From WHSW01 sp963767475 (GTDB lineage Bacteria > Actinomycetota > Thermoleophilia > Solirubrobacterales > 70-9), in NCBI GenBank assembly GCA_963767475.1, contig CAVYEI010000003.1:1178001-1242000 (forward strand): a DNA stretch of 64,000 nt, in the 5' to 3' direction. The notes beneath the pieces are model-generated. The model was not told the DNA's origin and ran no database searches. It saw nothing but the letters and a program-made list of their open reading frames with translations. Made by a program: the position numbers and the translations under genes. Numbering within the stretch: the first letter of the stretch is position 1; each line of letters starts with the position of its first letter. Positions 8,880-16,932 of this stretch are shown in pieces.

Positions 8880-10023
8880 TCGGCTGACCGTCCCAGGTCA
8901 TGTCGGCGTCCATCGCGTCCTGGAGCTTGGCGTGCTCCTTGTGGCTGACCCCCTCGAAGTGGGCAACCGAGAACGCCGAATAGAGCGTCGGCAGCGGGTC
9001 GTGCCAGCCGTCCCCGGCGTCCTTGAACCTGGCCAGATCCTTGATCGTCTGCGGGAACCGCTTCATGTGGTCCGAGAAGGCGTCGCCGACCAGTGCCAGG
9101 TCGAGCTGGGTGGTCTTGCCGGGCGGCAGCACGAAGGTGTCGGCACCGGGCTCGAGTAGGCCGCGAGCGATCTGGTCGGGCTCGAGCAGCAACGCGCCGT
9201 CGGTGGCGCGCGGGTTGCACTCGACGAAGCTGAGCCCGTCGTCGGTGACCAGGAAGTCGAACGACATCTGCCCCGTGTAGTTGAGCTCCGCGGCGATCGG
9301 CTCGATCAGCCGCAGCGACTCCATCGCGTCGGTGGACTCGAACTGGATCCCGGTCGAGTGATGCCACTGGCGCGGGATCCGGTACATCAGATGGCAGCTG
9401 ACGGTGCCCGCCTGCACGGTCGAGTAGGTGCACACGGTCTCCCCCTCGACGAACGGCTGGATCACCCAGGGCTCCTCGGGAGTGGGGTGCACCGCGTCGG
9501 GGGACAGCGCCCCGGCGAGCGGACCGGTGTTGGTCAGCAGGTCGACGCCCCCGCGCGAGAACACGGCGCGGCCGAAGTAGCGATCGAAGCGCCCGATCGC
9601 CTCCGCGAGCTCGGCGTCGGAGGTGGCGACGACCGTCTCGGGGATCGGCAGGCCGAGCTTTCGCACGAGCCGCTCGAACGCGGCCTTGTCGTGAAGCTGC
9701 GCCAGCGCCGGAAACGAGCCGGCGAAGATCGTCGCCGACTTCGACAGCCGCTCGAGCCGGGTGGAGATGAAGAACGCCTCCTCGAACGCGGGCACGACCA
9801 CGTCGATCCCGGCGTCGCCGACGATTCGCTCGAGCTCATCGATGAACGCCTCGGTCTCGTTCGTCGACGACGGATAGACGAAATGCCCGGCGAGATACTT
9901 CGAGTGGCTGCCCGGCGACTGCTTGTAGGTGTCGGCGGAGTAGACCTCGTGGCCGGCGGCGGAGAGCTGGCGGACCATGCCGAGCGCGAACGGCATCCGC
10001 GAGCTGGTGATCAGGATCTTCAA
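8824..10023 (-). CDS. ATP-grasp domain protein (carbamoyl-phosphate-synthase-like fold)
   Basis: A 399-residue cytoplasmic ligase-type enzyme. The N-terminus KILITSSRMPFALGMVRQL is a Rossmann-like pre-ATP-grasp domain. The metal-binding motif FVECNPRATDG near residue 285 marks the ATP-grasp core. These enzymes couple ATP hydrolysis to an acyl-phosphate intermediate and then an amide, thioester or peptide-type bond. The substrates here are unknown. The start is a TTG that overlaps the stop of the crotonase gene (TTGA), with AAGGAG eight bases upstream, so the two genes are translationally coupled and may act on the same acyl compound. Confidence 0.78.
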   Translation of the reverse strand: MKILITSSRMPFALGMVRQLSAAGHEVYSADTYKQSPGSHSKYLAGHFVYPSSTNETEAFIDELERIVGDAGIDVVVPAFEEAFFISTRLERLSKSATIFAGSFPALAQLHDKAAFERLVRKLGLPIPETVVATSDAELAEAIGRFDRYFGRAVFSRGGVDLLTNTGPLAGALSPDAVHPTPEEPWVIQPFVEGETVCTYSTVQAGTVSCHLMYRIPRQWHHSTGIQFESTDAMESLRLIEPIAAELNYTGQMSFDFLVTDDGLSFVECNPRATDGALLLEPDQIARGLLEPGADTFVLPPGKTTQLDLALVGDAFSDHMKRFPQTIKDLARFKDAGDGWHDPLPTLYSAFSVAHFEGVSHKEHAKLQDAMDADMTWDGQPITGMSDADAKLLAELTRD

Positions 10024-10988
10024 GTGGAGGACTCCTTGCGGTCGAGGCCGAAGTCGCCGAAGGGCTCGTCGCGCTCGCGCACGGCCTGTTTGAAGCCGCC
10101 CTCGGCGGCGCTGCGAACGAACTCGTGGCCCTCGGCGGTGTGGCGGGCGATCCCGTCGAAGAAGGTGCCGAGCACCTGGGTCGCGTACAGCCCCTGCCCG
10201 GCGACCGCCTGGTTGACGAGCAGCTTGTGCATCACCAGCTGGTTGATCGGGATCCGGGCGACGCGCTCTAGCAGCGACTCGAAGGTGGCGTCGAGCTCGG
10301 CCGCCGGCGCCCAGTCGGTCGCCAGTCCCCAGGAGACCGCCTCGCGGCCGGAGATCGAATCGCCGGTGAGCAGCATCCGCTTGGCCCGGGTGGGGCCGAG
10401 CTTGTGAGCCCAGAGCGCGGTCGTCGGCACCCCCCACACGCGGGCGGGCGGATAGCCGATCTTCGCTCGGTCCTCGACCACGAGCAGGTCCGAGCACAGA
10501 GCCATGTCGGTGCCGCCGGCGACGCAGTACCCGTGCACCTTGCAGACCACGGGCTTCTCGGAATGAAAGAGGCTCATGAACCCGCGCACGTTGCGCGACA
10601 TCATCTGGTAGTCCGTCACCGGATCCCAGGTGCCGTCGGGGTCGTGATTGGCGGCCACGACCATCGGGTCGACAGGCGAGCCGGAGGGAGGCCGTCCCTC
10701 GGCTGACCCGGCCGTCCCCGGAGGCGAAGCCGAGGAGACGGGCGGAACGTTGGTGGTTTCGGCCGAGCCGAAGCCTTCGGCTGAGGCGAGGTCGTAGCCG
10801 CCGCAGAAGCCCGTGCCGTTGCCGGCGAGCGCGATCACGTGGACCTCCGGGTCGAGGTTGGCGCGCTCGACGCAGGCGGCGAGCTCGCGCGGCATCTCGA
10901 GCGTGATCCCGTTGCCGCGCTCGGGGCGATCGAGGGTGATTCGGGCGACGCGGCCGTCGCCCTCGTAGGTCATCGTCTCGAGCTCCAC
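10020..10988 (-). CDS. Enoyl-CoA hydratase/isomerase (crotonase) family protein with a low-complexity insertion
   Basis: A 322-residue crotonase-fold enzyme acting on acyl-CoA thioesters. The opening GRVARITLDRPERGNGIT, the first oxyanion-hole element GTGFCGGYDL and the second VHGYCVAGGTDMALCSDL are intact. Residues about 63-103 are a Ser/Pro/Gly-rich insertion between the first oxyanion-hole element and the next helix, encoded by hairpin-rich DNA at 10690-10790 (see findings). I chose the GTG at 10988 because the product then begins just before the conserved first strand. A longer frame would run into the preceding gene. The gene is coupled to the ATP-grasp gene. Its pathway is not identifiable. 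Confidence 0.83.
   Translation of the reverse strand: MELETMTYEGDGRVARITLDRPERGNGITLEMPRELAACVERANLDPEVHVIALAGNGTGFCGGYDLASAEGFGSAETTNVPPVSSASPPGTAGSAEGRPPSGSPVDPMVVAANHDPDGTWDPVTDYQMMSRNVRGFMSLFHSEKPVVCKVHGYCVAGGTDMALCSDLLVVEDRAKIGYPPARVWGVPTTALWAHKLGPTRAKRMLLTGDSISGREAVSWGLATDWAPAAELDATFESLLERVARIPINQLVMHKLLVNQAVAGQGLYATQVLGTFFDGIARHTAEGHEFVRSAAEGGFKQAVRERDEPFGDFGLDRKESST
10032..10037 (-). promoter_or_regulatory. Ribosome binding site deciding a TTG start
   Basis: AAGGAG on the minus strand, eight bases before the TTG at 10023. It supports this rare start codon for the ATP-grasp gene. Confidence 0.6.
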
Positions 10989-11022
10989 GCCCGGGGACGC
11001 TATCGCGGGGTGGTCGCGGAGG

Positions 11023-13077
11023 TCAGAGCAGGGTGCTCGGGAGTGCGACGGGAGCAACGTCGATCGGCGGTAGGTCCGGACTCGGTCCCTCCGGCGGCTC
11101 CTCGTGGGAGAGCTCGCAGAGCAACTCGACCACAGCGGGATCGAATTGCGATCCGGCGTTTCGCCGCAGTTCGGCGCGTGCGTCGGCGAACGACATCGCC
11201 TCCCGGTACGGGCGGTCGGTGGTCATCGCGTCGAAGGCGTCGCAGGCAAGGATGATCCGCGAGGCGAGCGGGATCCGTTCACCGGCAAGGGCGTCGGGAT
11301 AGCCACCGCCGTCCCAGCGCTCGTGCGAGGAGCGGACCACCTTCGCCACCGGCGCCAGGGCGGGGGCCGACCCCAGCAGACGCTCGCCGATCAGCGTGTG
11401 ACGGCGCATCAGCCCCCACTCGGCGTCGTTGAGGGGACCGGGCTTGTGCAGGATGTCGTCGGGAATCGCGATCTTGCCGATGTCGTGTAGCTCCGCCGCC
11501 CGGCTGAGCACGTCGAGCGCCTCGGCGTCGAAGGACATTCGCCGTCCCAGCTCGACCGCCAGCGTGGTCACACCTTCGACATGGTCGCCAAGCGCGGGCT
11601 CGCGGTCGTGCAGGATTCGCAACAGCAGCGTTCTCGTCTGATCCTCCGAGCGAGTCGAGCGCTCGGCCTTCTCGGCGTAAAGGCGCTGGTCGGCGATCCG
11701 CAGCACCTCGCTCGATGCCTGCGCCTCGCGCGGCAGGATCACGATGCCTCCCGAGGCGCCGATGTTGAAGCCGTCGCCGCGCTCGCTCAATGCCGCGCGG
11801 GCGAGCTCGACCAAGGGCCCGCTCCTTCGGTCCTCGAGTGGGATCAGCACGCAGAACTCGTCGCCGCCGAGCCGATACGGCGTTCCCAGCGGGCCGATCG
11901 TCGCCTTCAGGTTGCCGCCGAGACGGCGCAGCAGAGCGTCGCCGGCGGGGTGCCCGAAACTGTCGTTGTAGGACTTGAAGCCATCGAGGTCGAAGAGGCC
12001 GAAGAGGTGAGCGGGCGTCTCGGCCGGTGACGCCAGCAGCTGCTCGAGGTCGTTGGTGAGGCCGCGGCGATTGCGCAGCTCGGTGAGCTCGTCGGTGATC
12101 GACTCGCCATGGAGGATGTCGACGAGCCGCTCGTTGTCGCGATAGCTGACGATCAATCGCATCGCCACGACCAGCAGCGTGGCTGCGGCGAGCCAGACCG
12201 ACGCCACGTGGGTGCGCTCGAAGTGGTCCCAGACGAGGACGCCCGTGACGACCGCAATCGAGAGCAGCGGCACGGCGAGCCCGGATCGATAGCGGCGCCG
12301 GCGCGCCGTGGGCGCGCTGACCGAGACCGCCGCGCTGAGCGCGATCAGCAGGGCGCCCAGCGGCCAGAGGAGGTCGAGCCAGCCGCCCGTGTACGCCCCC
12401 GTCGCCTCGCCCCAGAGATAGAGCGCGTCGCCGGCGCTCCACACCGCCAGGCCCGCGCCGATCAGCAGCAGGGGCCTACCGTTGCGCAGCCCGCTGACGG
12501 CGAGCACGGCGGCGATGAAGGCGATCAGCAGCAGGTCGCCGAGCGGGTAGGCGAGGTTGGTGGCCACGGTCGACGGGTCGCCCTTGGTCAGGCCGACGAG
12601 AGCCGGAGCGAGCAGGGCCGAGGCGCCGGCGGCGGCGGCGAGCGCGGCGATCGCGCCATCGAACCAGGTCGCGGCGCTCGTCTGGCCGAGGCGGTCGTGT
12701 GCGAGCACGCCGATACCGACGAAAAAGCAGGGGACCGCGAGCAGGTAGCCGATATCGGCCGGAGACGGGTACGGGATCTTCTTCAGATCGGCGAGCGCGT
12801 CCACCCAGTAGATGTCGCCGGCGGCCCAGAACGCGAGGCCGAGGCCGAAGGCGGTCCAGGCAACGCGCAGGCGTGGCGTGGTCGCGGCGCGGATCAGACA
12901 GGCCAGCGCCGCGAGGAAGATCCCGCCGTTGTAGAAGAGGTGGTTCGCCACCCAGGCGATGCCTGGCGGCTCGCCGGCGGCGAGCCAGGCGGCGTAGGCA
13001 AGCAGGCAAACGCCGGAAAGGCCGAGCGCAAGCCAGGTCCAGCGCATACCAGCCGATGGTGCGGAGATCCCCCTCAT
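11023..13077 (-). CDS. Membrane GGDEF/HD-GYP protein (cyclic-di-GMP synthesis and breakdown)
   Basis: A protein of about 684 residues. Some ten N-terminal hydrophobic helices (roughly residues 10-310) form a membrane sensor. A diguanylate cyclase domain follows with an intact GGDEF signature (RLGGDEFCVL), then an HD-GYP phosphodiesterase domain with HDIGK, SHERWDGGGYP and DRPYREAMS. Both domains look catalytically complete, so the protein could make and break c-di-GMP, with the balance set by the membrane part. The start is uncertain: GTG 13095 lies inside a hairpin, ATG 13077 follows a G-rich stretch, and ATG 13047 begins right at the first hydrophobic helix. Confidence 0.85.
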   Translation of the reverse strand: MRGISAPSAGMRWTWLALGLSGVCLLAYAAWLAAGEPPGIAWVANHLFYNGGIFLAALACLIRAATTPRLRVAWTAFGLGLAFWAAGDIYWVDALADLKKIPYPSPADIGYLLAVPCFFVGIGVLAHDRLGQTSAATWFDGAIAALAAAAGASALLAPALVGLTKGDPSTVATNLAYPLGDLLLIAFIAAVLAVSGLRNGRPLLLIGAGLAVWSAGDALYLWGEATGAYTGGWLDLLWPLGALLIALSAAVSVSAPTARRRRYRSGLAVPLLSIAVVTGVLVWDHFERTHVASVWLAAATLLVVAMRLIVSYRDNERLVDILHGESITDELTELRNRRGLTNDLEQLLASPAETPAHLFGLFDLDGFKSYNDSFGHPAGDALLRRLGGNLKATIGPLGTPYRLGGDEFCVLIPLEDRRSGPLVELARAALSERGDGFNIGASGGIVILPREAQASSEVLRIADQRLYAEKAERSTRSEDQTRTLLLRILHDREPALGDHVEGVTTLAVELGRRMSFDAEALDVLSRAAELHDIGKIAIPDDILHKPGPLNDAEWGLMRRHTLIGERLLGSAPALAPVAKVVRSSHERWDGGGYPDALAGERIPLASRIILACDAFDAMTTDRPYREAMSFADARAELRRNAGSQFDPAVVELLCELSHEEPPEGPSPDLPPIDVAPVALPSTLL

Positions 13078-13102
13078 CCCCCTTGTAATCGGCACAAGGG
13101 GG
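13078..13102 (-). terminator. Hairpin between the VOC and GGDEF genes
   Basis: CCCCCTTGT and ACAAGGGGG form a perfect nine-base stem with a seven-base loop. It lies 15 bases after the VOC gene stop and directly before the likely GGDEF start. It could end the upstream transcript or mask the G-rich ribosome site. No T-tract follows. Confidence 0.5.
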
Positions 13103-13116
13103 GATTAACGAGAGCC

Positions 13117-13497
13117 CTACTCGGTCACGATCACGCTGAGCACGTTGCCGGCCGGGTCCTTGAACCAGGCGATCAGCGGACCCTCGCCGCGGAAAATGCC
13201 CTTCTCGTCGGTCTCGATCTCGGTTCCCTCGTAGCGCTCGAACTCGACCCCGCGCTCGGTCAGGCCGTCGACCGCGCGCTCGATGTCCTCGACCTCGAAG
13301 TTGAGGACGGTGAACGAGGCCGGCTCGTGGGCGTCGCCCTTGGGATAGACGAGCACATTGCCGCCGCCGGCAAGGTGCAGGACGAACGCGTCGCCCTCGT
13401 CGGTGACGTCGAGTCCCAGCGTCTCCGCATAGAAGCTCTTCGCCCGCGGAATGTCGTCGACCGAAAATCCGCTGAATGCCTGCGTCTGCTTGAACAT
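13117..13497 (-). CDS. VOC (glyoxalase/dioxygenase-fold) family protein
   Basis: A 126-residue single VOC protein with paired beta-alpha-beta-beta-beta units. FSVDDIPRAKSFYAETLGLDV and FKDPAGNVLSVI are the family's start and end motifs. Metal-ligand residues are not all evident, so the catalytic role is open. Start ATG 13497 has AAGGAG six bases upstream. It lies 65 bases downstream of the P450 gene in the same direction, so it could act on products of the dioxygenase/P450 pair, though its own ribosome site and the gap allow independent expression. Confidence 0.82.
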   Translation of the reverse strand: MFKQTQAFSGFSVDDIPRAKSFYAETLGLDVTDEGDAFVLHLAGGGNVLVYPKGDAHEPASFTVLNFEVEDIERAVDGLTERGVEFERYEGTEIETDEKGIFRGEGPLIAWFKDPAGNVLSVIVTE

Positions 13498-13562
13498 CTT
13501 GCGCTCCTTCTGACCCCCTGGGTTCACGAATTAAGACCGGCAAGGCGGCCGAAAGTCATCGC

Positions 13563-14846
13563 TCAGAGACGGAATCGAAGCCCGAAGAAGTCGAGCATGT
13601 GCGGCAGCGGCTTCGCCGGATCGAGCTCGGCGGAAACGAGCTCCACCTCCCGGCCGCGCAGGATCGTCTCCAGCACCGACGTGCCCAGCAGCAATGCGAG
13701 CGCCACGCCGGGACAGCCCTGGGGGCCCCGGCTGAAGTGGTTGAACGACCAATCGCCCGCCGCCGAACCATCGACCCAGCGCTCGGGCGAGAAGCGATCG
13801 GCGTACTCGTGGCGTTCGCGGTCGCGATGCAGGAACGTGTTCGGGATCAGCACCTGGGTCCCGGCCGGCACCTCCACCCCTCCCCACTCGGTCACGGCCA
13901 GCGTCTCGCGGGAGAGCATCGTCGTCGTCGGCCAGAGCCGTAGCGCCTCCTCGAGAGAACCCTCGAGGTAGGCCGCGTCGTCGAGCGCCCGGGCCCGCTG
14001 GGCCGGGTGCGAGGCAAGCAGGGCGAGGGCACGGAAGGCGTTGATCGCCAGGGTGTCGCCGGTGGCGAAGAGCCAGTGCGGGATCTGGGCCACCGGCTTG
14101 GTCTCGGCATCGCTCGGTGCCTCGGCGAAGCGGCCGACGAGGCTGCCTTCCTCCGCCGCGGCGACGTACTCGCCGAGCCGGGCGATGAAGCCCGGGTAGC
14201 GGGCCGAGGTCTTGCCCGGCATCCCGTTCGCCTCCGACATCATCTCGGCGAGCGTCTCGGAGAGGTCGGTGTCGTCGGCGGCGCCGTCGCCGAGCACGAC
14301 CCGGCGGGCGATCCGGCGGAAGGCCTCGTTCCAGGGATCCCAGGCCAGCTCGGCCTCCGCCTCGTTCCGGGCGCCGGCGACGATCGCCTCGGCCTCCTCG
14401 GCGGCGATCGCCCGAAAGCGCTCGCCGAGCTCGCCCAGCGAACCGCCGGTGCCGAGCACGGCCTCGTTGAAGGCGCGGCGCTTTCGCCATGTCTGCGCGC
14501 GCGAGATCGTCAGCGCGTCGGGCTGGAAGGCGACCATCCCGTCGCGCTTGGGCTTCGGATCGGCGGCGAACGGGTCGGGTGAGCCCTCGAGCGCCCGGTG
14601 GACGTCGGCGGGGGTGAGCAGCAGCAGCGCCCGGTCGCGGATCACGCGAACCCAGACCGGGCCGCCGCTGTGGCCGCGGCGCATCCCGGCGAGCAGCCCG
14701 ACCGCGTGCCCGTCGACGTTCGCGGCGGTTGCCGCCGCGACCGCGGCCCGGCGGCGCCGGAATACGCCCTGGACCCCGTTGGGGACGATCACGAGCGCGT
14801 TGAAGCGCGCGTTTTCGAACAGCGAGGCGTTGTGCGGGGCGCTCAC
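13563..14846 (-). CDS. Cytochrome P450
   Basis: A 427-residue haem-thiolate enzyme. The haem-binding loop FSRGPQGCPG places the ligand at Cys378. The ExxR motif is E300-A-L-R303. The I-helix oxygen-activation motif is ATGDT at 261-265. No membrane anchor is present. The GTG start lies only five bases after the stop of the haem dioxygenase gene, so the two should be made together. In fungal Ppo enzymes a P450 domain fused to a haem dioxygenase rearranges the fatty-acid hydroperoxide. A similar role here is an inference. No ferredoxin or reductase gene is nearby, which would fit a self-sufficient hydroperoxide isomerase. Confidence 0.93.
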   Translation of the reverse strand: MSAPHNASLFENARFNALVIVPNGVQGVFRRRRAAVAAATAANVDGHAVGLLAGMRRGHSGGPVWVRVIRDRALLLLTPADVHRALEGSPDPFAADPKPKRDGMVAFQPDALTISRAQTWRKRRAFNEAVLGTGGSLGELGERFRAIAAEEAEAIVAGARNEAEAELAWDPWNEAFRRIARRVVLGDGAADDTDLSETLAEMMSEANGMPGKTSARYPGFIARLGEYVAAAEEGSLVGRFAEAPSDAETKPVAQIPHWLFATGDTLAINAFRALALLASHPAQRARALDDAAYLEGSLEEALRLWPTTTMLSRETLAVTEWGGVEVPAGTQVLIPNTFLHRDRERHEYADRFSPERWVDGSAAGDWSFNHFSRGPQGCPGVALALLLGTSVLETILRGREVELVSAELDPAKPLPHMLDFFGLRFRL

Positions 14847-14851
14847 GCGGC

Positions 14852-16660
14852 TCAGGCGAGCCGGCGCCAGGGCGCGAACGCGTTCTCGCAGCCGTCGAGC
14901 GCCGGCGCCAGCTCGGGATGGTGGCGCAGCAGTACATCGACCATCGAGGTGCTCTCCACCCAGGCCATGCCCTCGGGGGTGTAGACGTCCTCCGAGTAGT
15001 CGTTGGTGAAGAAGCGATCCGACCTCAGCCGCCGCGAGGCCATCAGGATGAAGATCCGGAAGGCGGTGTCGGAGAACCCGAAGCCGGGCGGCAGCGGCTC
15101 GGCAAGCATCCCGACCTGGAGGTCGACGCGGTCGATGTCGCCGTCGTAGACGTCACGGATCTCCTCGGCGAGCTGCGGATCGTCGGTCAGGTCCTCGAAC
15201 TTGGTCACCCGCTTCTTTCGCAGCCGCTCGCGGAAGTCGTTGTAGCGGGGCACGCCGCGCTCGCGATCGCGGGCGATGTCGATCGTGCCGAGGTCGACCC
15301 GGTCGCCGTTCAGGCGCACGTGGTTGGAGAGCGCCTTCGGGTGGTTGCGCAGCGTGATCGCGCCCGGGTGGGCGACCCCGAACGAATAGAGCAGGTTCGA
15401 CCAGCCGTGCTCGAGGATCGTCGGCCGGGTGCCGTGGCCTTGGATCGGCTCGAAGTCCGTCTCGGCGACGAGCTCGCCGGTGCGGTGGTCGCGGATCTCG
15501 TAGTCGTCGGGCAGCAGCGGATGGAGGCGGTAGACGGAGACGAACTCCTCCGTGATCGCGTAGGGCGCCTTGTGATGCTCCTGGGCGGAACCGACCACGC
15601 CGCCGATCATCTCGGTGCCGACGTGGCCGAACTTCTGCCGCACCCAGCGCGGCAGGATCCCGTACCAGTTCGCGTTCATCGCCCGCTCGAGCACCGGGTT
15701 GGCGAGGATCCCGGGCGTCCACTCGACCGTGTGGATCTTCGCGCTCAGCGCCGAGTTGACCAGCCGCGCGGTGAGGAAGAGGCGCTCGTCGTCCCAGGTC
15801 GGATAGCTGCCCTTGAGGTGATCGCAGATCGAGTTGTGCTCCTTGACGAACAGGGTGTGCAGGAGCGAGAGCCCGATCCAGTAGTTGTCGGCGAAGCCGG
15901 TCAGGTCGACGCCGTCGAGCTTCGGATCGTCCTCGTTCGGAAGCATCCCGTCGTCGGTGAGCTTGAGCTTGCCGTCGACGCCCGAGCGCAGGGCCCGGTT
16001 TCGCTCCTCGGTCGAGCCATAGACCTGCGACAGGTCCCACCAGTGGGTGACGGTGTTGACGTAGGTCGGCGGCAGCCCCGAGGTTCCGGTGCGGGTGCGA
16101 TCGGGGCTCGTGGCGCGCACGCGCATCGGCGTCCCCTCCGGCCACTCGTCGTTTTCGTCGAGCTCGATGTCGATGTAGGTGTCGGGCGCGTTCTCGCCGT
16201 GGCCGAACCAGTCGTGGTTCTGGAACTGGATCCAGCAGGCGGCGAGCACGTTGAGGCTGGTCGCCGGCTTGAACTCGTCGCGCAGCAGGAGCCGGTTGGC
16301 GACCTCGCGCGGGTTCGGCTGCATGCGCTCGGGGAGCGGCTCGGGGGCGGTCGCGTCGGTGGGCGCGTTGCGGCCGAAGCGACTGCCGACCATCCCCATC
16401 CGGGGATCGATCGGGTCCTGGCGCGCGCCGTCGTAGGTGCGGTAGGGAGGCAGGTCCTCCGCGCTCGCGGCGCCACCGTTCTCGCGCGGCGCCTCGGTGT
16501 CGTAGAGGTTGTGCTCGCGCAGGTCGTCGCGGTGCGCGCGCAGGTTGAGCAGCGCCACCGGGGTTGGCAGGTTCCACCAGTCCGTCGCCCGGTTGACCTG
16601 CCTGAAGACCGTCGCGTTGACCTTCGAGAAGGTGCTCTCGATCGTGCCCATCAGGTTCAT
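14852..16660 (-). CDS. Haem peroxidase/dioxygenase of the cyclooxygenase/alpha-dioxygenase family
   Basis: A 602-residue member of the animal haem peroxidase superfamily. The distal haem motif is WIQFQNHDWFGHG with His149. HTLFVKEHNSICD follows near 268-280. The motif VYRLHPLLPD holds Tyr377 and His380 with the Y-x-x-H spacing of cyclooxygenase Tyr385/His388, so both the radical tyrosine and the proximal haem ligand are kept. That predicts fatty-acid dioxygenation rather than plain peroxidation. No signal peptide is seen, so it is probably cytoplasmic. ATG 16660 has GGGGAG upstream. It is the middle gene of a three-gene unit with a 72-residue protein before it and a P450 after it. Confidence 0.9.
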   Translation of the reverse strand: MNLMGTIESTFSKVNATVFRQVNRATDWWNLPTPVALLNLRAHRDDLREHNLYDTEAPRENGGAASAEDLPPYRTYDGARQDPIDPRMGMVGSRFGRNAPTDATAPEPLPERMQPNPREVANRLLLRDEFKPATSLNVLAACWIQFQNHDWFGHGENAPDTYIDIELDENDEWPEGTPMRVRATSPDRTRTGTSGLPPTYVNTVTHWWDLSQVYGSTEERNRALRSGVDGKLKLTDDGMLPNEDDPKLDGVDLTGFADNYWIGLSLLHTLFVKEHNSICDHLKGSYPTWDDERLFLTARLVNSALSAKIHTVEWTPGILANPVLERAMNANWYGILPRWVRQKFGHVGTEMIGGVVGSAQEHHKAPYAITEEFVSVYRLHPLLPDDYEIRDHRTGELVAETDFEPIQGHGTRPTILEHGWSNLLYSFGVAHPGAITLRNHPKALSNHVRLNGDRVDLGTIDIARDRERGVPRYNDFRERLRKKRVTKFEDLTDDPQLAEEIRDVYDGDIDRVDLQVGMLAEPLPPGFGFSDTAFRIFILMASRRLRSDRFFTNDYSEDVYTPEGMAWVESTSMVDVLLRHHPELAPALDGCENAFAPWRRLA

Positions 16661-16673
16661 ATGAGACTCCCCT

Positions 16674-16892
16674 CTACTCGACGAGCTGCAGGTGGCTGCG
16701 CCACTCCGGGTCCTCAGCGTCCAGCTGCTCGAAGATCACGGTCTGCAGCTCCTGATCATCGATCCCGTCGGCGTCGAAGGTCGCCGACTCGAACTCCGAG
16801 TCCCAGCCGACCGCGATCTCGCGCGCCTCTCCGGCCGCGATCGCCAGCGCCTCGCCTTTGGGACCGATCGCCTCCAGGATCAGCATCGCCAC
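16674..16892 (-). CDS. Small acidic protein of unknown function at the head of the dioxygenase/P450 unit
   Basis: A 72-residue protein that I do not recognise. It has a hydrophobic first strand (MLILEAIG) and an acidic second half containing DDQELQTVIFEQLDAEDPEW. There are no cysteines and no transmembrane segment. The GTG start at 16892 is supported by a leaderless -10 box six bases upstream, and ATG 16886 is an alternative. Its stop lies 13 bases before the dioxygenase start, so it leads the operon. A role as partner or chaperone of the haem enzyme is only a guess from position. Confidence 0.6.
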   Translation of the reverse strand: MAMLILEAIGPKGEALAIAAGEAREIAVGWDSEFESATFDADGIDDQELQTVIFEQLDAEDPEWRSHLQLVE

Positions 16893-16898
16893 GCGCTC

Positions 16899-16904
16899 AC
16901 CCTA
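16899..16904 (-). promoter_or_regulatory. Leaderless -10 box (TAGGGT) of the dioxygenase/P450 operon
   Basis: TAGGGT on the minus strand, six bases before the GTG at 16892. Confidence 0.5.
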
Positions 16905-16932
16905 TCGCCAGCGGGCTTGCGAAGATCCAGCG

